Shown: positions 36,245 to 46,079, counted from the stretch's first letter. The stretch: 64,000 nucleotides of DNA from Ruegeria sp. SCSIO 43209 (GCF_019904295.1 NZ_CP065359.1:2939001-3003000), one strand, 5' to 3'. A program made the numbers and translations. Notes: generated from the letters alone by a model not told the origin.

Positions 36245-37762
36245 ATGGGCAACCCGCTTTATGATCGTTTGCTGGGCATCCATGCAGGCAAGGATACGCC
36301 ATTTTTGCACCTTCCGGATGGTCAGACTTTGACCCATGCCACGTTTCTGGACACGGCGGCCCGTCTGGCCAACACCATGACAGGACTGGAAATGGAACCG
36401 GGCGACCGCGTGGCGGTGCAGGTGGAGAAATCCGTTGAGGCACTGGCGCTTTATGCCGCCTGTGTCCAAGCGGGGCTGATCTTTCTACCTCTCAATACGG
36501 GCTATACGACGCAAGAGCTAAGCTATTTCATCGAAAACAGCGGAGCCTCACTGGTGGTGTGCGATGAGGCAAACGAGGCAGGGCTTGCCGAGATCGTGCA
36601 AAAGAACAATGCCCGGCTTGAAACGCTAAACGCCGACGGTTCAGGCAGCCTTATGCGGCGTGCTCTGGGGATGCTTCCGGCCTTTCAGCCGGCCCACCGA
36701 TCCGAAGATGATCTGGCTGCGTTCCTATATACTTCAGGCACGACGGGGCGTTCGAAAGGGGCAATGCTGACGCAGGCGAATCTGCTGTCGAACGCGGAGA
36801 CCCTTGTGCAGGAATGGCGTTTCACAGATGATGACGTGCTGTTGCACGCGCTGCCTATCTTTCACACGCATGGACTGTTTGTTGCGACAAATGTCGTCCT
36901 CGCATCGGGCGGGTCGATGATATTTCTGCCGAAGTTCGACCTGGAAGATATATTACGCCTGATGCCACAGGCAACGGCGATGATGGGGGTGCCGACGTTT
37001 TACACACGCCTGCTAAGCGACGACCGCTTCGCCCAAGATCTGACTCAGGATATGCGGCTGTTCATCTCAGGTTCAGCGCCTTTGCTGGCAGATACCCACG
37101 TTCAATTTGAAGACCGTACAGGTCATCGCATTCTGGAACGCTATGGCATGACCGAGACGAACATGAACACTTCTAACCCCTATGACGGCGAACGCCGGGC
37201 GGGAACGGTCGGATTTCCCCTGCCGGATGTTGAACTGAAGGTCACAGACCCCAAAACAGGTCAAACCCTAGCAGATGGTGAGATCGGCATCATCGAGGTG
37301 CGCGGTCCCAATGTGTTTCAGGGCTACTGGCAAATGCCCGACAAAACCGCCGCAGAACTGCGTGAAGACGGGTTCTTCATCACTGGCGATCTGGGTCGGA
37401 TCGACGAGGACGGCTATGTCCATATCGTCGGGCGTGAGAAAGACCTGATCATCTCGGGCGGGTATAATATCTATCCCAAAGAGATCGAGCTGCTGCTAGA
37501 CGAACAACCCGGCGTGCTGGAAAGCGCGGTAATTGGCGTCCCGCATCCGGATTTCGGAGAAACCCCGATTGGCATTCTGGTCCCTGCCCCCGGTCACACG
37601 CCAGACATCGAGGCCATCATGGGTGCGGTCCGGGACGCGCTCGCCCGGTTCAAACATCCCCGCCAGTTGATCCTGCTGGACGAGCTCCCCCGCAACACAA
37701 TGGGCAAGGTGCAAAAGAACATCCTGCGTGACCGCTGCAAAGACCTTTTCACCAAGACCTGA
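36245..37762 (+). CDS. matB: malonyl-CoA synthetase
   Basis: 505-residue ANL-superfamily acyl-CoA synthetase of the MatB type: malonate + ATP + CoA to malonyl-CoA. Seen: AMP-binding P-loop YTSGTTGRSKGAMLTQANLLS, the substrate-pocket HALPIFHTHGLF, adenine-binding ERYGMTETNMN (A5), hinge TGDLGRIDEDGYVHIVGREKD (A7/A8) and the catalytic C-terminal lysine in PRNTMGKVQKN. The ERYGMTETNMNTSNPYDGERR run is characteristic of MatB, but substrate remains inferred. Start at 36245; no partner malonate transporter or decarboxylase is adjacent. Confidence 0.88.
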   Translation: MGNPLYDRLLGIHAGKDTPFLHLPDGQTLTHATFLDTAARLANTMTGLEMEPGDRVAVQVEKSVEALALYAACVQAGLIFLPLNTGYTTQELSYFIENSGASLVVCDEANEAGLAEIVQKNNARLETLNADGSGSLMRRALGMLPAFQPAHRSEDDLAAFLYTSGTTGRSKGAMLTQANLLSNAETLVQEWRFTDDDVLLHALPIFHTHGLFVATNVVLASGGSMIFLPKFDLEDILRLMPQATAMMGVPTFYTRLLSDDRFAQDLTQDMRLFISGSAPLLADTHVQFEDRTGHRILERYGMTETNMNTSNPYDGERRAGTVGFPLPDVELKVTDPKTGQTLADGEIGIIEVRGPNVFQGYWQMPDKTAAELREDGFFITGDLGRIDEDGYVHIVGREKDLIISGGYNIYPKEIELLLDEQPGVLESAVIGVPHPDFGETPIGILVPAPGHTPDIEAIMGAVRDALARFKHPRQLILLDELPRNTMGKVQKNILRDRCKDLFTKT

Positions 37763-37765
37763 TCT

Positions 37766-38494
37766 TCAAGGCAAAAGCGCAACGCGACCCTTGTCCGTCA
37801 ACAACCAGCAATCCTGTCCTTCGAACACCGCAACGCCAACCGGGCGGCCATACCCTGCGCCGCTATCCAGGTTGATGCGATTGCCGTAATGCGTTGATTG
37901 ATCCACCGGCGTATGCCCATGGACGATCAGTTTCGGATGCGGACCTCGGTGGTTGTGAAAGGTTTGCCTGATCCAGACCAGATCATTTTCCCGTTGTTCG
38001 CTCAGGGGAATACCGGGCCGAATGCCCGCATGGACAAAAGCAATCTCGCGCGTTTGATGCATGGCGATGAGCCCTTGCAGAAATATCCGATGCGCATCGG
38101 GAACCGCACCCCGCGCTGTTGCATGCAGATCCTCGAGCCGTGTCTGCTGATCGAAGAACACGCCATAGCTTTGTAGTGTTTCGACACCACCCAACCGCTC
38201 GTGCAGCCAATGATACCCGACCAACATATGCGGATCGTGACGCGGGACATCTTCGAGGAACCATGAAAACATCCGGTCATGGTTGCCCAGCAGAGTAATC
38301 CACCGCTTGCCCGCATCGCGACCAGCGATCAGCCGATCCAGAACGCCCCGGCTGTTGGGGCCCCGATCAACGTAATCGCCCAGATACACGATCTCGGCAT
38401 CGGGGCCGCCATCGCGTTCGATCAGCGCCAAGGAGCGCTCGAACTCATCCACGCGGCCGTGCAAATCTCCAATTGCGTAGATCGGATTGGTCAT
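37766..38494 (-). CDS. metallophosphoesterase (PPP family, bacterial Ser/Thr phosphatase-like)
   Basis: 242-residue calcineurin-like phosphoesterase. All PPP motifs are present: GDLHGR (residues 9-14), GDYVDRGPNSRGV, LGNHDRM, and later histidines in HAGIRPG and VHGHTPVDQSTHYGNRINLDSGAGYG. Related proteins are Ser/Thr protein phosphatases or diadenosine-tetraphosphate hydrolases; the HGHTP-NLDSGAGYGRP ending resembles the protein-phosphatase group. Start at the ATG at 38494. It converges with matB with 3 bases between stops and lies downstream of the serC-serA terminator. Confidence 0.85.
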   Translation of the reverse strand: MTNPIYAIGDLHGRVDEFERSLALIERDGGPDAEIVYLGDYVDRGPNSRGVLDRLIAGRDAGKRWITLLGNHDRMFSWFLEDVPRHDPHMLVGYHWLHERLGGVETLQSYGVFFDQQTRLEDLHATARGAVPDAHRIFLQGLIAMHQTREIAFVHAGIRPGIPLSEQRENDLVWIRQTFHNHRGPHPKLIVHGHTPVDQSTHYGNRINLDSGAGYGRPVGVAVFEGQDCWLLTDKGRVALLP

Positions 38495-38558
38495 CAGCTT
38501 CCCCTCGGGCAATGGTGATTGCCGCACTTCTGGCGCAAAATCAGCACTTTGAAAAGGC

Positions 38559-38589
38559 GATGCCCACGCTTTGGACAAGCGCGGGCATC
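38559..38589 (-). terminator. intrinsic terminator of the serC-serA operon
   Basis: A 13-bp stem with one A-C mismatch (GATGCCCACGCTT against AAGCGCGGGCATC) and a 5-base loop lies 29 bases past the serA stop. On the minus strand it is followed by GCCTTTTC. Confidence 0.75.
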
Positions 38590-38618
38590 AATCTGTCACA
38601 GAAGTTCAACAGCGACCG

Positions 38619-40214
38619 TCAGGCCACGTCAAACTCCAACGGTTTGATCTGAGTAAACAGACCTGTCTCGGCGAGTTTGGCGCGCGCCTCGGCTGGTACC
38701 GGTTCATCAACATAAAGCAACGCAATCGCCTCACCGCCGGCTTCGGATCGTCCAAGAGTAAAGTTCGCGATGTTCACATCGTTCTCGCCCATGGTCTGTC
38801 CTAAAGCACCAATGATGCCCGGCACGTCTTCGTTAGTCGTATAGAGCATATGCGCCCCGATCTCGGCATCGATATTGATGCCCTTGATCTGAATAAACCG
38901 CGGCTTGCCGTCGCTGAACACCGTGCCACCGATTGAGCGTTCACGCTTTTCAGTCACCACAGTGACCTTGATATAGCCTTCGAACGCACCGGATTTGTCC
39001 TGATTGGTGGTCGATATCTGGATGCCACGCTCTCTCGCGACAACCGGGGCCGAGACCATGTTCACCTCGGGATTGAATTTCTTCATGATTCCGGCAACGA
39101 CCGAACAATTCAACGCAGCCAGGTTCATGTTCGCAGCGACACCGTCATAGAGGATGTTGATTGCCTTGATCGGCTCATCCGTCATCTGACCAATGAAGCT
39201 GCCCAGATGCCCGGCCAGCTTGATCCACGGCCCCATGACCTTGGCCTCTTCTGCCGTTACACTGGGCATGTTCAGCGCATTCTCGACCGCTCCGGTCAGC
39301 AGGTAATTCGAGATCTGTTCGGCCACTTGCAGCGCAACATTCTCCTGTGCTTCAGTGGTCGCCGCTCCTAAATGCGGGGTGCAGACTACGTTGGGCAAGT
39401 TGAACAGTACGTTGTCCTTGGCCGGCTCTTCGCTGAAGACGTCAAATGCCGCCCCGGCCACATGGCCAGATTGCAACGCCTCGGCCAGCGCATCTTCGTC
39501 AACCAGGCCACCACGGGCACAGTTGATGATGCGCACGCCTTTTTTGGTCTTGGCCAGGTTCTCACGGCTCAGGATATTGCGGGTCTGTTCCGTGAGAGGC
39601 ACGTGAAGAGTGATGAAATCCGCCCGCGACAGCAGCTCATCCAATTCGACCTTTTCCACACCCATCTGCGCGGCTTTCTCTTCGCCAAGGTAGGGATCAT
39701 AGGCGACGACCTTCATCTTCAGACCCAAAGCACGCTCGCATACGATGCCACCAATGTTGCCCGCACCGATCACGCCCAGGGTCTTGTTGGTCAGCTCAAT
39801 CCCCATGAACTTGGACTTTTCCCACTTGCCCGCATGGGTCGAGGTACTGGCCTCGGGGATTTGCCGCGCCACGGCAAACATCATCGCGATGGCATGCTCG
39901 GCGGTGGTGATCATGTTGCCGAAAGGTGTGTTCATCACGATCACGCCTTTTTTCGAGGCCGCATCCTTGTCGATATTGTCGGTGCCGATCCCGGCACGAC
40001 CAATAACTTTTAACTTGTCTGCCTTCTCCAGAATGGTTGGCGTGACTTTGGTGGCAGAACGGATGGCGAGGCCGTCATACTGACCGATCACCTCGGCCAG
40101 TTTGTCTTTGTCCTTTCCCAGATCGGGCATGAAATCCACGTCGATGCCACGGTCGCGGAAGATTTGTACGGCGGTTTCGCTCAGCTTGTCAGAGACGAGT
40201 ACTTTGGGAGCCAT
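38619..40214 (-). CDS. serA: D-3-phosphoglycerate dehydrogenase
   Basis: First enzyme of serine synthesis: 3-phosphoglycerate to 3-phosphohydroxypyruvate with NAD+. 531 residues, the long type with an intervening domain and a C-terminal ACT domain (about 455-531, from GTVFSDGKPRFIQIKGINI). Seen: NAD-binding LGVIGAGNIGGIVCERA, substrate motif GRAGIGTDNIDKDAA, catalytic NCARGGLVDEDAL and TPHLGAATTEAQ. The ACT domain suggests serine feedback, as in other long SerA proteins. Start at the ATG at 40214. Second gene of serC-serA. Confidence 0.96.
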   Translation of the reverse strand: MAPKVLVSDKLSETAVQIFRDRGIDVDFMPDLGKDKDKLAEVIGQYDGLAIRSATKVTPTILEKADKLKVIGRAGIGTDNIDKDAASKKGVIVMNTPFGNMITTAEHAIAMMFAVARQIPEASTSTHAGKWEKSKFMGIELTNKTLGVIGAGNIGGIVCERALGLKMKVVAYDPYLGEEKAAQMGVEKVELDELLSRADFITLHVPLTEQTRNILSRENLAKTKKGVRIINCARGGLVDEDALAEALQSGHVAGAAFDVFSEEPAKDNVLFNLPNVVCTPHLGAATTEAQENVALQVAEQISNYLLTGAVENALNMPSVTAEEAKVMGPWIKLAGHLGSFIGQMTDEPIKAINILYDGVAANMNLAALNCSVVAGIMKKFNPEVNMVSAPVVARERGIQISTTNQDKSGAFEGYIKVTVVTEKRERSIGGTVFSDGKPRFIQIKGINIDAEIGAHMLYTTNEDVPGIIGALGQTMGENDVNIANFTLGRSEAGGEAIALLYVDEPVPAEARAKLAETGLFTQIKPLEFDVA

Positions 40215-40243
40215 ATTTTTGGTCCTTGAACATTGTGGAAGGT

Positions 40244-40263
40244 CCGGGCCGGATGCGGCCCGG
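40244..40263. other. hairpin in the serC-serA intergenic gap
   Basis: CCGGGCCG-gatg-CGGCCCGG forms a very stable 8-bp stem in the 58-base gap between serC and serA, without a T tract on the minus strand. It may act as a processing or mRNA-stability element rather than a terminator. Confidence 0.45.
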
Positions 40264-40272
40264 TAGAAAAGG

Positions 40273-41427
40273 TCAGGCAGCTTCGGTTTGCGCTGCAATC
40301 TCGGCTTCAAAAGCCCATGCAAGCCAGGGCAGCATCGCCTCGATATCTGATGTCTCAACCGTGCCGCCGCACCAGATGCGCAGACCCGCAGGCGCGTCGC
40401 GATAGGCACCGATATCAAGCGCAATGTTTTCGGCCTCAAGCCGTTTGGCGACGGCTTTGGCAAAAACGGCACCATCTTGAATGCGCGTATCGGTGAACTT
40501 CAGACAGACCGACGTATTTGATTGAGTTGTCGAGTCTTCGGCCAGATTGGCGATCCAGTCATTTTGGTCGCAGAACGCATGAACCGCGCCAGCATTGGCA
40601 TTCGCACGAGCAATCAGCCCCTGCAAGCCTCCGACTGAACGCGCCCAGTCCAACGCGAAAAGGTAATCCTCAACCGCGAGCATTGAGGGTGTGTTGATCG
40701 TCGCGCCGGTGAATATCCCATCAATCAGCTTGCCACCTTTGGTCAGGCGGAAGATCTTCGGCAATGGCCATGACGGGGTGTAACTCTCCAAGCGCTCGAC
40801 CGCGCGCGGAGACAGGATCAGCATCCCATGAGCCGCCTCTCCGCCTAGTACCTTCTGCCAGCTGAACGTTGTCACATCCAACTTGTCCCATGGCAAGTCC
40901 ATCGCGAACGCAGCGGATGTCGCGTCACAGATCGTCAGACCCTGACGATCATCGGCAATCCAGTCGCCATCTGGGACCCGCACACCCGAAGTCGTTCCGT
41001 TCCATGTGAACACCACATCGTTGGCGAAATCGACGGACGCGAGATCAACGATCTGCCCGTACTCGGCGGTTTTCACTTCAGCGTCGATTTTCAGTTGCTT
41101 GACCACATCAGTCACCCAACCCGCGCCAAAGCTTTCCCAGGCCAGCATTTCAACTTTGCGCTCACCCAGCAAAGACCAAAGCGCCATCTCAACCGCACCG
41201 GTGTCCGAGGCTGGTACAATGCCGATGCGATAATCCGCCGGTATGCCTAGAATCTCTCGCGTGCCTTCAATGGCCGCCTTCAGCTTGTCCTTGCCGACAG
41301 CAGCCCGATGCGAGCGGCCCAAGGCGGCATCCGCCAGTTTGGTCAGATCAAATGTGGGGGGTTTGGCACAGGGGCCCGAGGAAAAACGCGGGTTGGCCGG
41401 CCGCGTCGCCGGTTGTTCGATAGTCAT
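40273..41427 (-). CDS. serC: phosphoserine aminotransferase
   Basis: PLP enzyme turning 3-phosphohydroxypyruvate and glutamate into phosphoserine. 384 residues of the alphaproteobacterial TIGR01365-type SerC. Seen: N-terminal [11 protein letters not shown], the nucleotide/PLP segment [34 protein letters not shown] containing the Schiff-base lysine in SWQKVLGG, and C-terminal [16 protein letters not shown]. Start at the ATG at 41427, immediately downstream of a leader stem-loop. Operon with serA. Confidence 0.94.
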   Translation of the reverse strand: MTIEQPATRPANPRFSSGPCAKPPTFDLTKLADAALGRSHRAAVGKDKLKAAIEGTREILGIPADYRIGIVPASDTGAVEMALWSLLGERKVEMLAWESFGAGWVTDVVKQLKIDAEVKTAEYGQIVDLASVDFANDVVFTWNGTTSGVRVPDGDWIADDRQGLTICDATSAAFAMDLPWDKLDVTTFSWQKVLGGEAAHGMLILSPRAVERLESYTPSWPLPKIFRLTKGGKLIDGIFTGATINTPSMLAVEDYLFALDWARSVGGLQGLIARANANAGAVHAFCDQNDWIANLAEDSTTQSNTSVCLKFTDTRIQDGAVFAKAVAKRLEAENIALDIGAYRDAPAGLRIWCGGTVETSDIEAMLPWLAWAFEAEIAAQTEAA

Positions 41428-41510
41428 GTGTATTACCCTTCCAGATACACGCCCCTCGTTGGGGAGGGGTGTCCCACGCACAGAGGTATGGGTCGTTTGC
41501 ACCTGCAGCA
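41428..41510 (-). ncRNA. serC leader RNA element
   Basis: Cis-regulatory leader matching the description of the alphaproteobacterial serC leader family, whose last stem hides the serC ribosome-binding site. Seen on the minus strand: GTGTAT and ATACAC (41445-41450 with 41428-41433) enclose an 11-base loop with the GGAAGGG Shine-Dalgarno sequence, and the closing strand touches the start codon. A second stem CCCCTC/GAGGGG (41452-41457 with 41464-41469) precedes it. The upstream limit is uncertain. The ligand or signal is unknown. Confidence 0.65.
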
Positions 41511-41587
41511 AGCATAAAAGACGCTTCATCAGCGGAAAACGACACTGGAAATGGGCTCAGATCGGAACACAGGTTTCCGATGGGCGA

Positions 41588-41613
41588 AAACCCCCGCCAG
41601 TTGGCGGGGGTTT
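41588..41613. terminator. intrinsic terminator downstream of gcvP
   Basis: AAACCCCCGCCA and its perfect complement (12-bp stem, 2-base centre) lie 13 bases past the gcvP stop. Read on the minus strand it ends in GTTTTCGC. This closes the gcvT-gcvH-gcvP operon. Confidence 0.85.
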
Positions 41614-41625
41614 ATTGATTGAGGT

Positions 41626-44487
41626 TTATTCAGCTGCGTCCATGTATTCGGTCATTGGCGGGCATGTGCAGATTAGGTTTCGGTCGCCGTATGCGTTGTC
41701 GACGCGGTTGACGGGGGACCAGTATTTGTCGACGCCCATGGAGCCTGGGGGGAAGCAGGCCTGTTCACGGGTGTAGGGACGGTCCCAGTCGCCGACCAGA
41801 TCGCGCACCGTGTGGGGAGCGTTTTTCAGCGGGTTGTTTTCCGCGTCGATCTTGCCGTCGATGATGTCCTGTGCCTCGGAGCGGATGGACAGCATGGCGT
41901 CGCAGAAGCGGTCCAGCTCGTCCATGGGTTCCGATTCCGTAGGCTCGACCATCAGGGTGCCGGCCACCGGCCAGGACATGGTGGGCGCGTGGAAGCCGCT
42001 GTCCACCAGACGCTTAGCGATGTCATCGACGCTGACATGGGCCGCTTCGTCCAGCGGGCGGGTGTCGAGGATGCATTCATGCGCCACGCGACCCGTTTCC
42101 GAGGTGTAGAGGATCGGGTAGGCATCCTTGAGCCGCGCCGCGATGTAGTTGGCGTTCAGGATCGCCACTTTCGTGGCCTGCGTCAGACCCGCGCCCCCAT
42201 CAGCAGCACATAGGCCCAGCTAACCGGCAAGATCGAGGGCGACCCAAAGGGCGCCGCCGAGACCGGACCCACGGCAGTGCCGTATTCCGGGTGGCCGGGC
42301 AGATGCTCGGTCAGATGCGCTTTGACGCCGATCGGACCCATGCCGGGGCCGCCGCCGCCATGGGGGATGCAGAAGGTCTTGTGCAGGTTCAGGTGGCTGA
42401 CGTCACCGCCGATGTCTCCGGGACGCGACAGACCCACCATGGCGTTCATGTTGGCGCCGTCGATATAAACCTGACCGCCATGATCATGGGTGATCTGGCA
42501 GACCTCCTGCACGGTGGTCTCGAACACGCCATGGGTCGAGGGGTAGGTGATCATGCAGGCGGCCAGATGATCGGAGTGCTTTTCAGCCTTGGCGCGGAAG
42601 TCGGCCAGATCAATGTTGCCCTTGTCATCCGCCTGCACCGTGACCGGTACAACCTGCCAGCCCACCATCTGGGCCGAGGCCGGGTTGGTGCCATGCGCCG
42701 AGGTTGGGATCAGGCAGACATTGCGCTGACCCTGCCCGCGGGCAAAGTGATAGTTGCGGATGGTCAAAAGGCCCGCATATTCGCCCTGCGCGCCCGAGTT
42801 GGGCTGCTGGGAGATCGCGTCATAGCCGGTGATCTGGCACAACTTGTCGTTCAGATCATCGATCATCTCGTGATAGCCCTGCGCCTGATCTTCGGGGCAG
42901 AACGGGTGCAGGTTGCCGAACTCGGGCCAGGTGACCGGGATCATCTCGATCGTGGCGTTCAGCTTCATGGTGCAGGAGCCCAGCGGGATCATCGCCCGGT
43001 CCAGCGCCAGGTCGCGGTCGGCCAGACGGCGCATATAAGCGCGTGATCTCGGCCTCGGCCCGGTTCTTGTGGAAGATCGGGTGGGTCAGGTACTCGCTTT
43101 CGCGCAGCGCGTAATCCGGCAGGCGATAGGCCACGTTCGAGCTGTCATCCTTGCGGTCGATGCCGAAGGCCCCCCAGACCGCCTCGATGGTCTCGGGCCG
43201 GGTCTGTTCGTCCAGGCTGATGCCCACTTTCGTGTCGCCGACCTTACGCAGGTTGACGCCCCGGGCCACAGCGGCCTCCATGACCGTTTTCTGCAGATGG
43301 CCAACCTCAACCGTGATCGTGTCGAAGAACACTTCCGGCTCCACAGCAAAGCCTGCCTCTTCCAGACCGGCGGCCAAACGCGAGGTCTTGCGGTGCACCG
43401 ATTGCGCGATGGCCTTGATGCCGTCGGGGCCGTGATACACGGCATACATCGAGGCAATCACCGCCAGCAGCGCCTGCGCAGTACAAACGTTCGAGTTGGC
43501 TTTCTCTCGCCGGATGTGCTGTTCGCGGGTCTGCAGCGCCAGGCGGTAAGCCTTGTTGCCCCGGCTGTCGATGCTGACACCGATGATCCGGCCCGGCATC
43601 GAGCGCTTCAGCTTGTCGGTGGTCGCCATATACGCGGCGTGCGGGCCACCATAGCCCATCGGCACACCAAAGCGCTGGGTCGAGCCGATGGCGATATCCG
43701 CGCCCATCTCACCGGGCGACTTCAGCAGCGCCAGCGACAGGATATCGGCGGCGACGATGGCAATCGCCTTGTGTTCATGCAGGGCCGCAATCTCGGCGGT
43801 GAAGTCGCGCACATGGCCATGGGTGCCGGGGTACTGGAAGATGGCACCAAAGACCGCGCCCGCATCCAGCGTGTCCGGATCAGCCACCTGCACCTCGATG
43901 CCCAGAGGCTCGGCGCGCGTTTTAATCACCGCGATGGTCTGCGGGTGGCAGTTCTTGTCGACAAAGAAGGCCGCGTTGTTGGCCTTGGACCGACCGCCGC
44001 GCTTGGCCATGGCCATCGCTTCGGCGGCAGCTGTGGCTTCGTCCAGCAAGGACGCGTTGGCCACGTCCAGCCCGGTCAGGTCGCTGACCATGGTCTGGAA
44101 GTTCAGGAGCGCCTCAAGTCGGCCCTGGCTGATCTCGGGCTGGTAGGGCGTGTAAGCCGTGTACCAGGCCGGGTTTTCCAGAATGTTGCGCAGGATCGGC
44201 GCCGGCGTGGTGGTGCCATAATAGCCCTGACCGATCAGCGAAGTCAGAACCTTGTTCTTGCTCGCCACTTCTTTCATGTGAAAGAGCGCATCGCGCTCAG
44301 TCATCGCCGGACCCCAGTCCAGCGGCTCTTTCTGCCGGATCGCCGGCGGGACGGTGGCGTCGATCAGCTCGTCCAGCGTCTTGAAGCCGATCACCTTGAG
44401 CATGTCGCGCATCTCGGTCGGGCTGGGCCCGATATGGCGGCGGTTGGCGAAGTCATAGGCTTCGTAATCGGTCAGTTTGAAGGCCAT
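41626..44487 (-). pseudogene. gcvP: glycine dehydrogenase (P protein), interrupted by two frameshifts as read
   Basis: PLP-dependent decarboxylating subunit of the glycine cleavage system. The parts together cover the normal length of about 950 residues: 44487 to about 43036 (N-terminal half), about 43035 to 42195 (middle, with PLP lysine in [18 protein letters not shown]), and about 42194 to 41626 (C-terminus). Near 43035 an extra base turns the expected [11 protein letters not shown] into [10 protein letters not shown]. In the C run at 42194-42198 one base is missing, so [13 protein letters not shown] becomes LLMGARV-stop. The two indels have opposite sign, so both ends share one frame. No other damage is visible. 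Either sequencing error or a recent inactivation. Confidence 0.85.
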
Positions 44488-44527
44488 GTGTGCGCTCCTC
44501 AAGGATAGGTCAGGCCCGGCGGAGACG

Positions 44528-44566
44528 GCAGGAGCCTCCGGCGGAAGTATTTGGAAACAGATGAAG
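44528..44566. repeat. possible Roseobacter intergenic repeat remnant
   Basis: The segment between gcvP and gcvH with GGAGCCTCCGGCGG followed by AGTATTTGGAAACAGATGAAG resembles a sequence I recall as scattered through intergenic regions of Rhodobacteraceae genomes (CCTCCGGCGG then TATTT-GGA-A-GATGAAG). Recognition is from memory and there is only one copy in this window. Confidence 0.4.
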
Positions 44567-44598
44567 GGGCGGGGCCGCGCACGGACCCGCCGCCTGAG

Positions 44599-44964
44599 TT
44601 AACCGATGAAGGCCTTGTAGCCGGCCTCGTCCATCAGGTCTTCGAGCTGCGAGGCGTCCGCGATCTTGATCTTGTAGATCCAGGCCTCGCCTTCGGGGTC
44701 TTCGTTCAGCGCGCCGGGATTGTCGGCCAGTGCCTCGTTCACCTCGGTGATCTCGCCGTCGACCGGTGCGTAAAGCTCGGACGCCGCCTTGACGGATTCA
44801 ATCACGCCGATCTCGCCGCCTTTTTCGAACTCGTCGCCTGCTTCCTGCTGTTCCACGAACACCACGTCACCCAATTGCTCGGCGGCGTGTTTGGTGATGC
44901 CCAGCGTGGCGGTGTCGCCGTCAACGCTCAGCCATTCATGCTCTTCGGAATAATAGGTTGCCAT
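44599..44964 (-). CDS. gcvH: glycine cleavage system H protein
   Basis: 121-residue lipoyl carrier that shuttles the aminomethyl group between P, T and L proteins. The lipoylation lysine is in IGVIESVKAASELYAPVDG (Lys59). N-terminal YYSEEHEWLSVDGD and C-terminal PEGEAWIYKIKIAD are standard. Start at the ATG at 44964. It lies 17 bases downstream of gcvT and 111 bases upstream of gcvP in one minus-strand operon. Confidence 0.96.
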   Translation of the reverse strand: MATYYSEEHEWLSVDGDTATLGITKHAAEQLGDVVFVEQQEAGDEFEKGGEIGVIESVKAASELYAPVDGEITEVNEALADNPGALNEDPEGEAWIYKIKIADASQLEDLMDEAGYKAFIG

Positions 44965-44981
44965 GTCTCTCTCTCCTGACT

Positions 44982-46079
44982 TCAACGCTTGTAATTCTGT
45001 TTGACGAAGGGCAGCGCCACGATCTCAGCCGGTTGCGGCTTGCCCCGGATGATCAGGTTCACCTTCTCGCCCGGCTCGCCATGGCCTTTGCTCACATAGC
45101 CCATCGCCACCGGTCCACCCACCGTGGGGCCAAACACGCCCGAGGTGATCTGGCCGATGCTGTTGCCCTCAAGGCACTGCACTTCCACACCCTGACGCGC
45201 AGGCGCACGGCCTTCGGGCTTGATGCCCACCAGCTTTTTGGCGGGACCTTCGGCCAGTTCCTTCTGCACGCGGTCCGCGCCCGGGAAACCGCCCTCTTCC
45301 TTGCGGCGCTTTTGCATCGCCCAGCCCAGCGAGGCCTCGACCGGCGAGGTGCTCTGGTCGATGTCATTGCCATAAAGGCACAGACCTGCCTCAAGCCGCA
45401 GGCTGTCGCGCGCGCCCAGACCGGCCGCTTCGCAATCCTCATGCGCCAGGAAGGCTTTGGTGATCTCGATCGCCTTGTCCTCGGGGATCGAGATCTCGTA
45501 GCCATCCTCGCCGGTATAGCCCAGCCGCGAGATACGGCACTCAACACCGTTGATATCGGCAACCGTGGTTTCCATGAACTTTAGATCACGCGCGGCGGGG
45601 CACAGTTCGCCCACAACGTTTTCCGCCGCAGGGCCCTGAACCGCCACCAGCGCGCGGTCGAAAATCTCGATCACTTCGACGCCTTCAAGGTGCTCACGCA
45701 TATGCGGAATGTCCTGATGCCGCAGCGCCGCGTTCACCACCACAAAGTAATGATCGCCCGCATTCGACACGATCAGGTCATCCATGATCCCGCCTTCTGC
45801 GTTCGTAAAGAACCCGTACCGCGCCTTGCCTTCCTTCAGCGTCGCATAGGCCTGCGGGCAAAGCGCTTCCAGCTTCTCACCCACATTCTCGCCCCGCAAA
45901 ATCACCTGACCCATATGAGACACATCAAACACCGCCGCCTTCTCACGACACTGCTTATGCTCCCCCATAATCCCCAAAGGATACTGAACAGGCATCTCCC
46001 ATCCCGCAAAATCAACCAACTTACCCCCCAACTCAACATGCAAAGCGTGAAGAGGCGTGCGTTTTAAGGACGAAGTCAT
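44982..46079 (-). CDS. gcvT: aminomethyltransferase (T protein)
   Basis: Tetrahydrofolate-dependent subunit releasing ammonia and methylene-THF from the aminomethyl-lipoyl H protein. 365 residues; seen are TPLHALHVELGGKLVDFAGWEMPVQY, GIMGEHKQCREKAAVFDVSHMG and the folate-site region GLGARDSLRLEAGLCLYGNDID. Start at the ATG at 46079 with AGGTGG upstream. Codons 12-62 contain no C in the third position, quite unlike the C/G-rich third positions of the rest of the gene. First gene of gcvT-gcvH-gcvP. No glycine riboswitch is recognisable upstream. Confidence 0.95.
   Translation of the reverse strand: MTSSLKRTPLHALHVELGGKLVDFAGWEMPVQYPLGIMGEHKQCREKAAVFDVSHMGQVILRGENVGEKLEALCPQAYATLKEGKARYGFFTNAEGGIMDDLIVSNAGDHYFVVVNAALRHQDIPHMREHLEGVEVIEIFDRALVAVQGPAAENVVGELCPAARDLKFMETTVADINGVECRISRLGYTGEDGYEISIPEDKAIEITKAFLAHEDCEAAGLGARDSLRLEAGLCLYGNDIDQSTSPVEASLGWAMQKRRKEEGGFPGADRVQKELAEGPAKKLVGIKPEGRAPARQGVEVQCLEGNSIGQITSGVFGPTVGGPVAMGYVSKGHGEPGEKVNLIIRGKPQPAEIVALPFVKQNYKR

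Noticed and set aside
43069..44508. Long plus-strand open frame of 479 codons opposite gcvP
   Set aside because: It is antisense to a strongly conserved glycine dehydrogenase and shows no protein family signature; high GC content makes such frames common.
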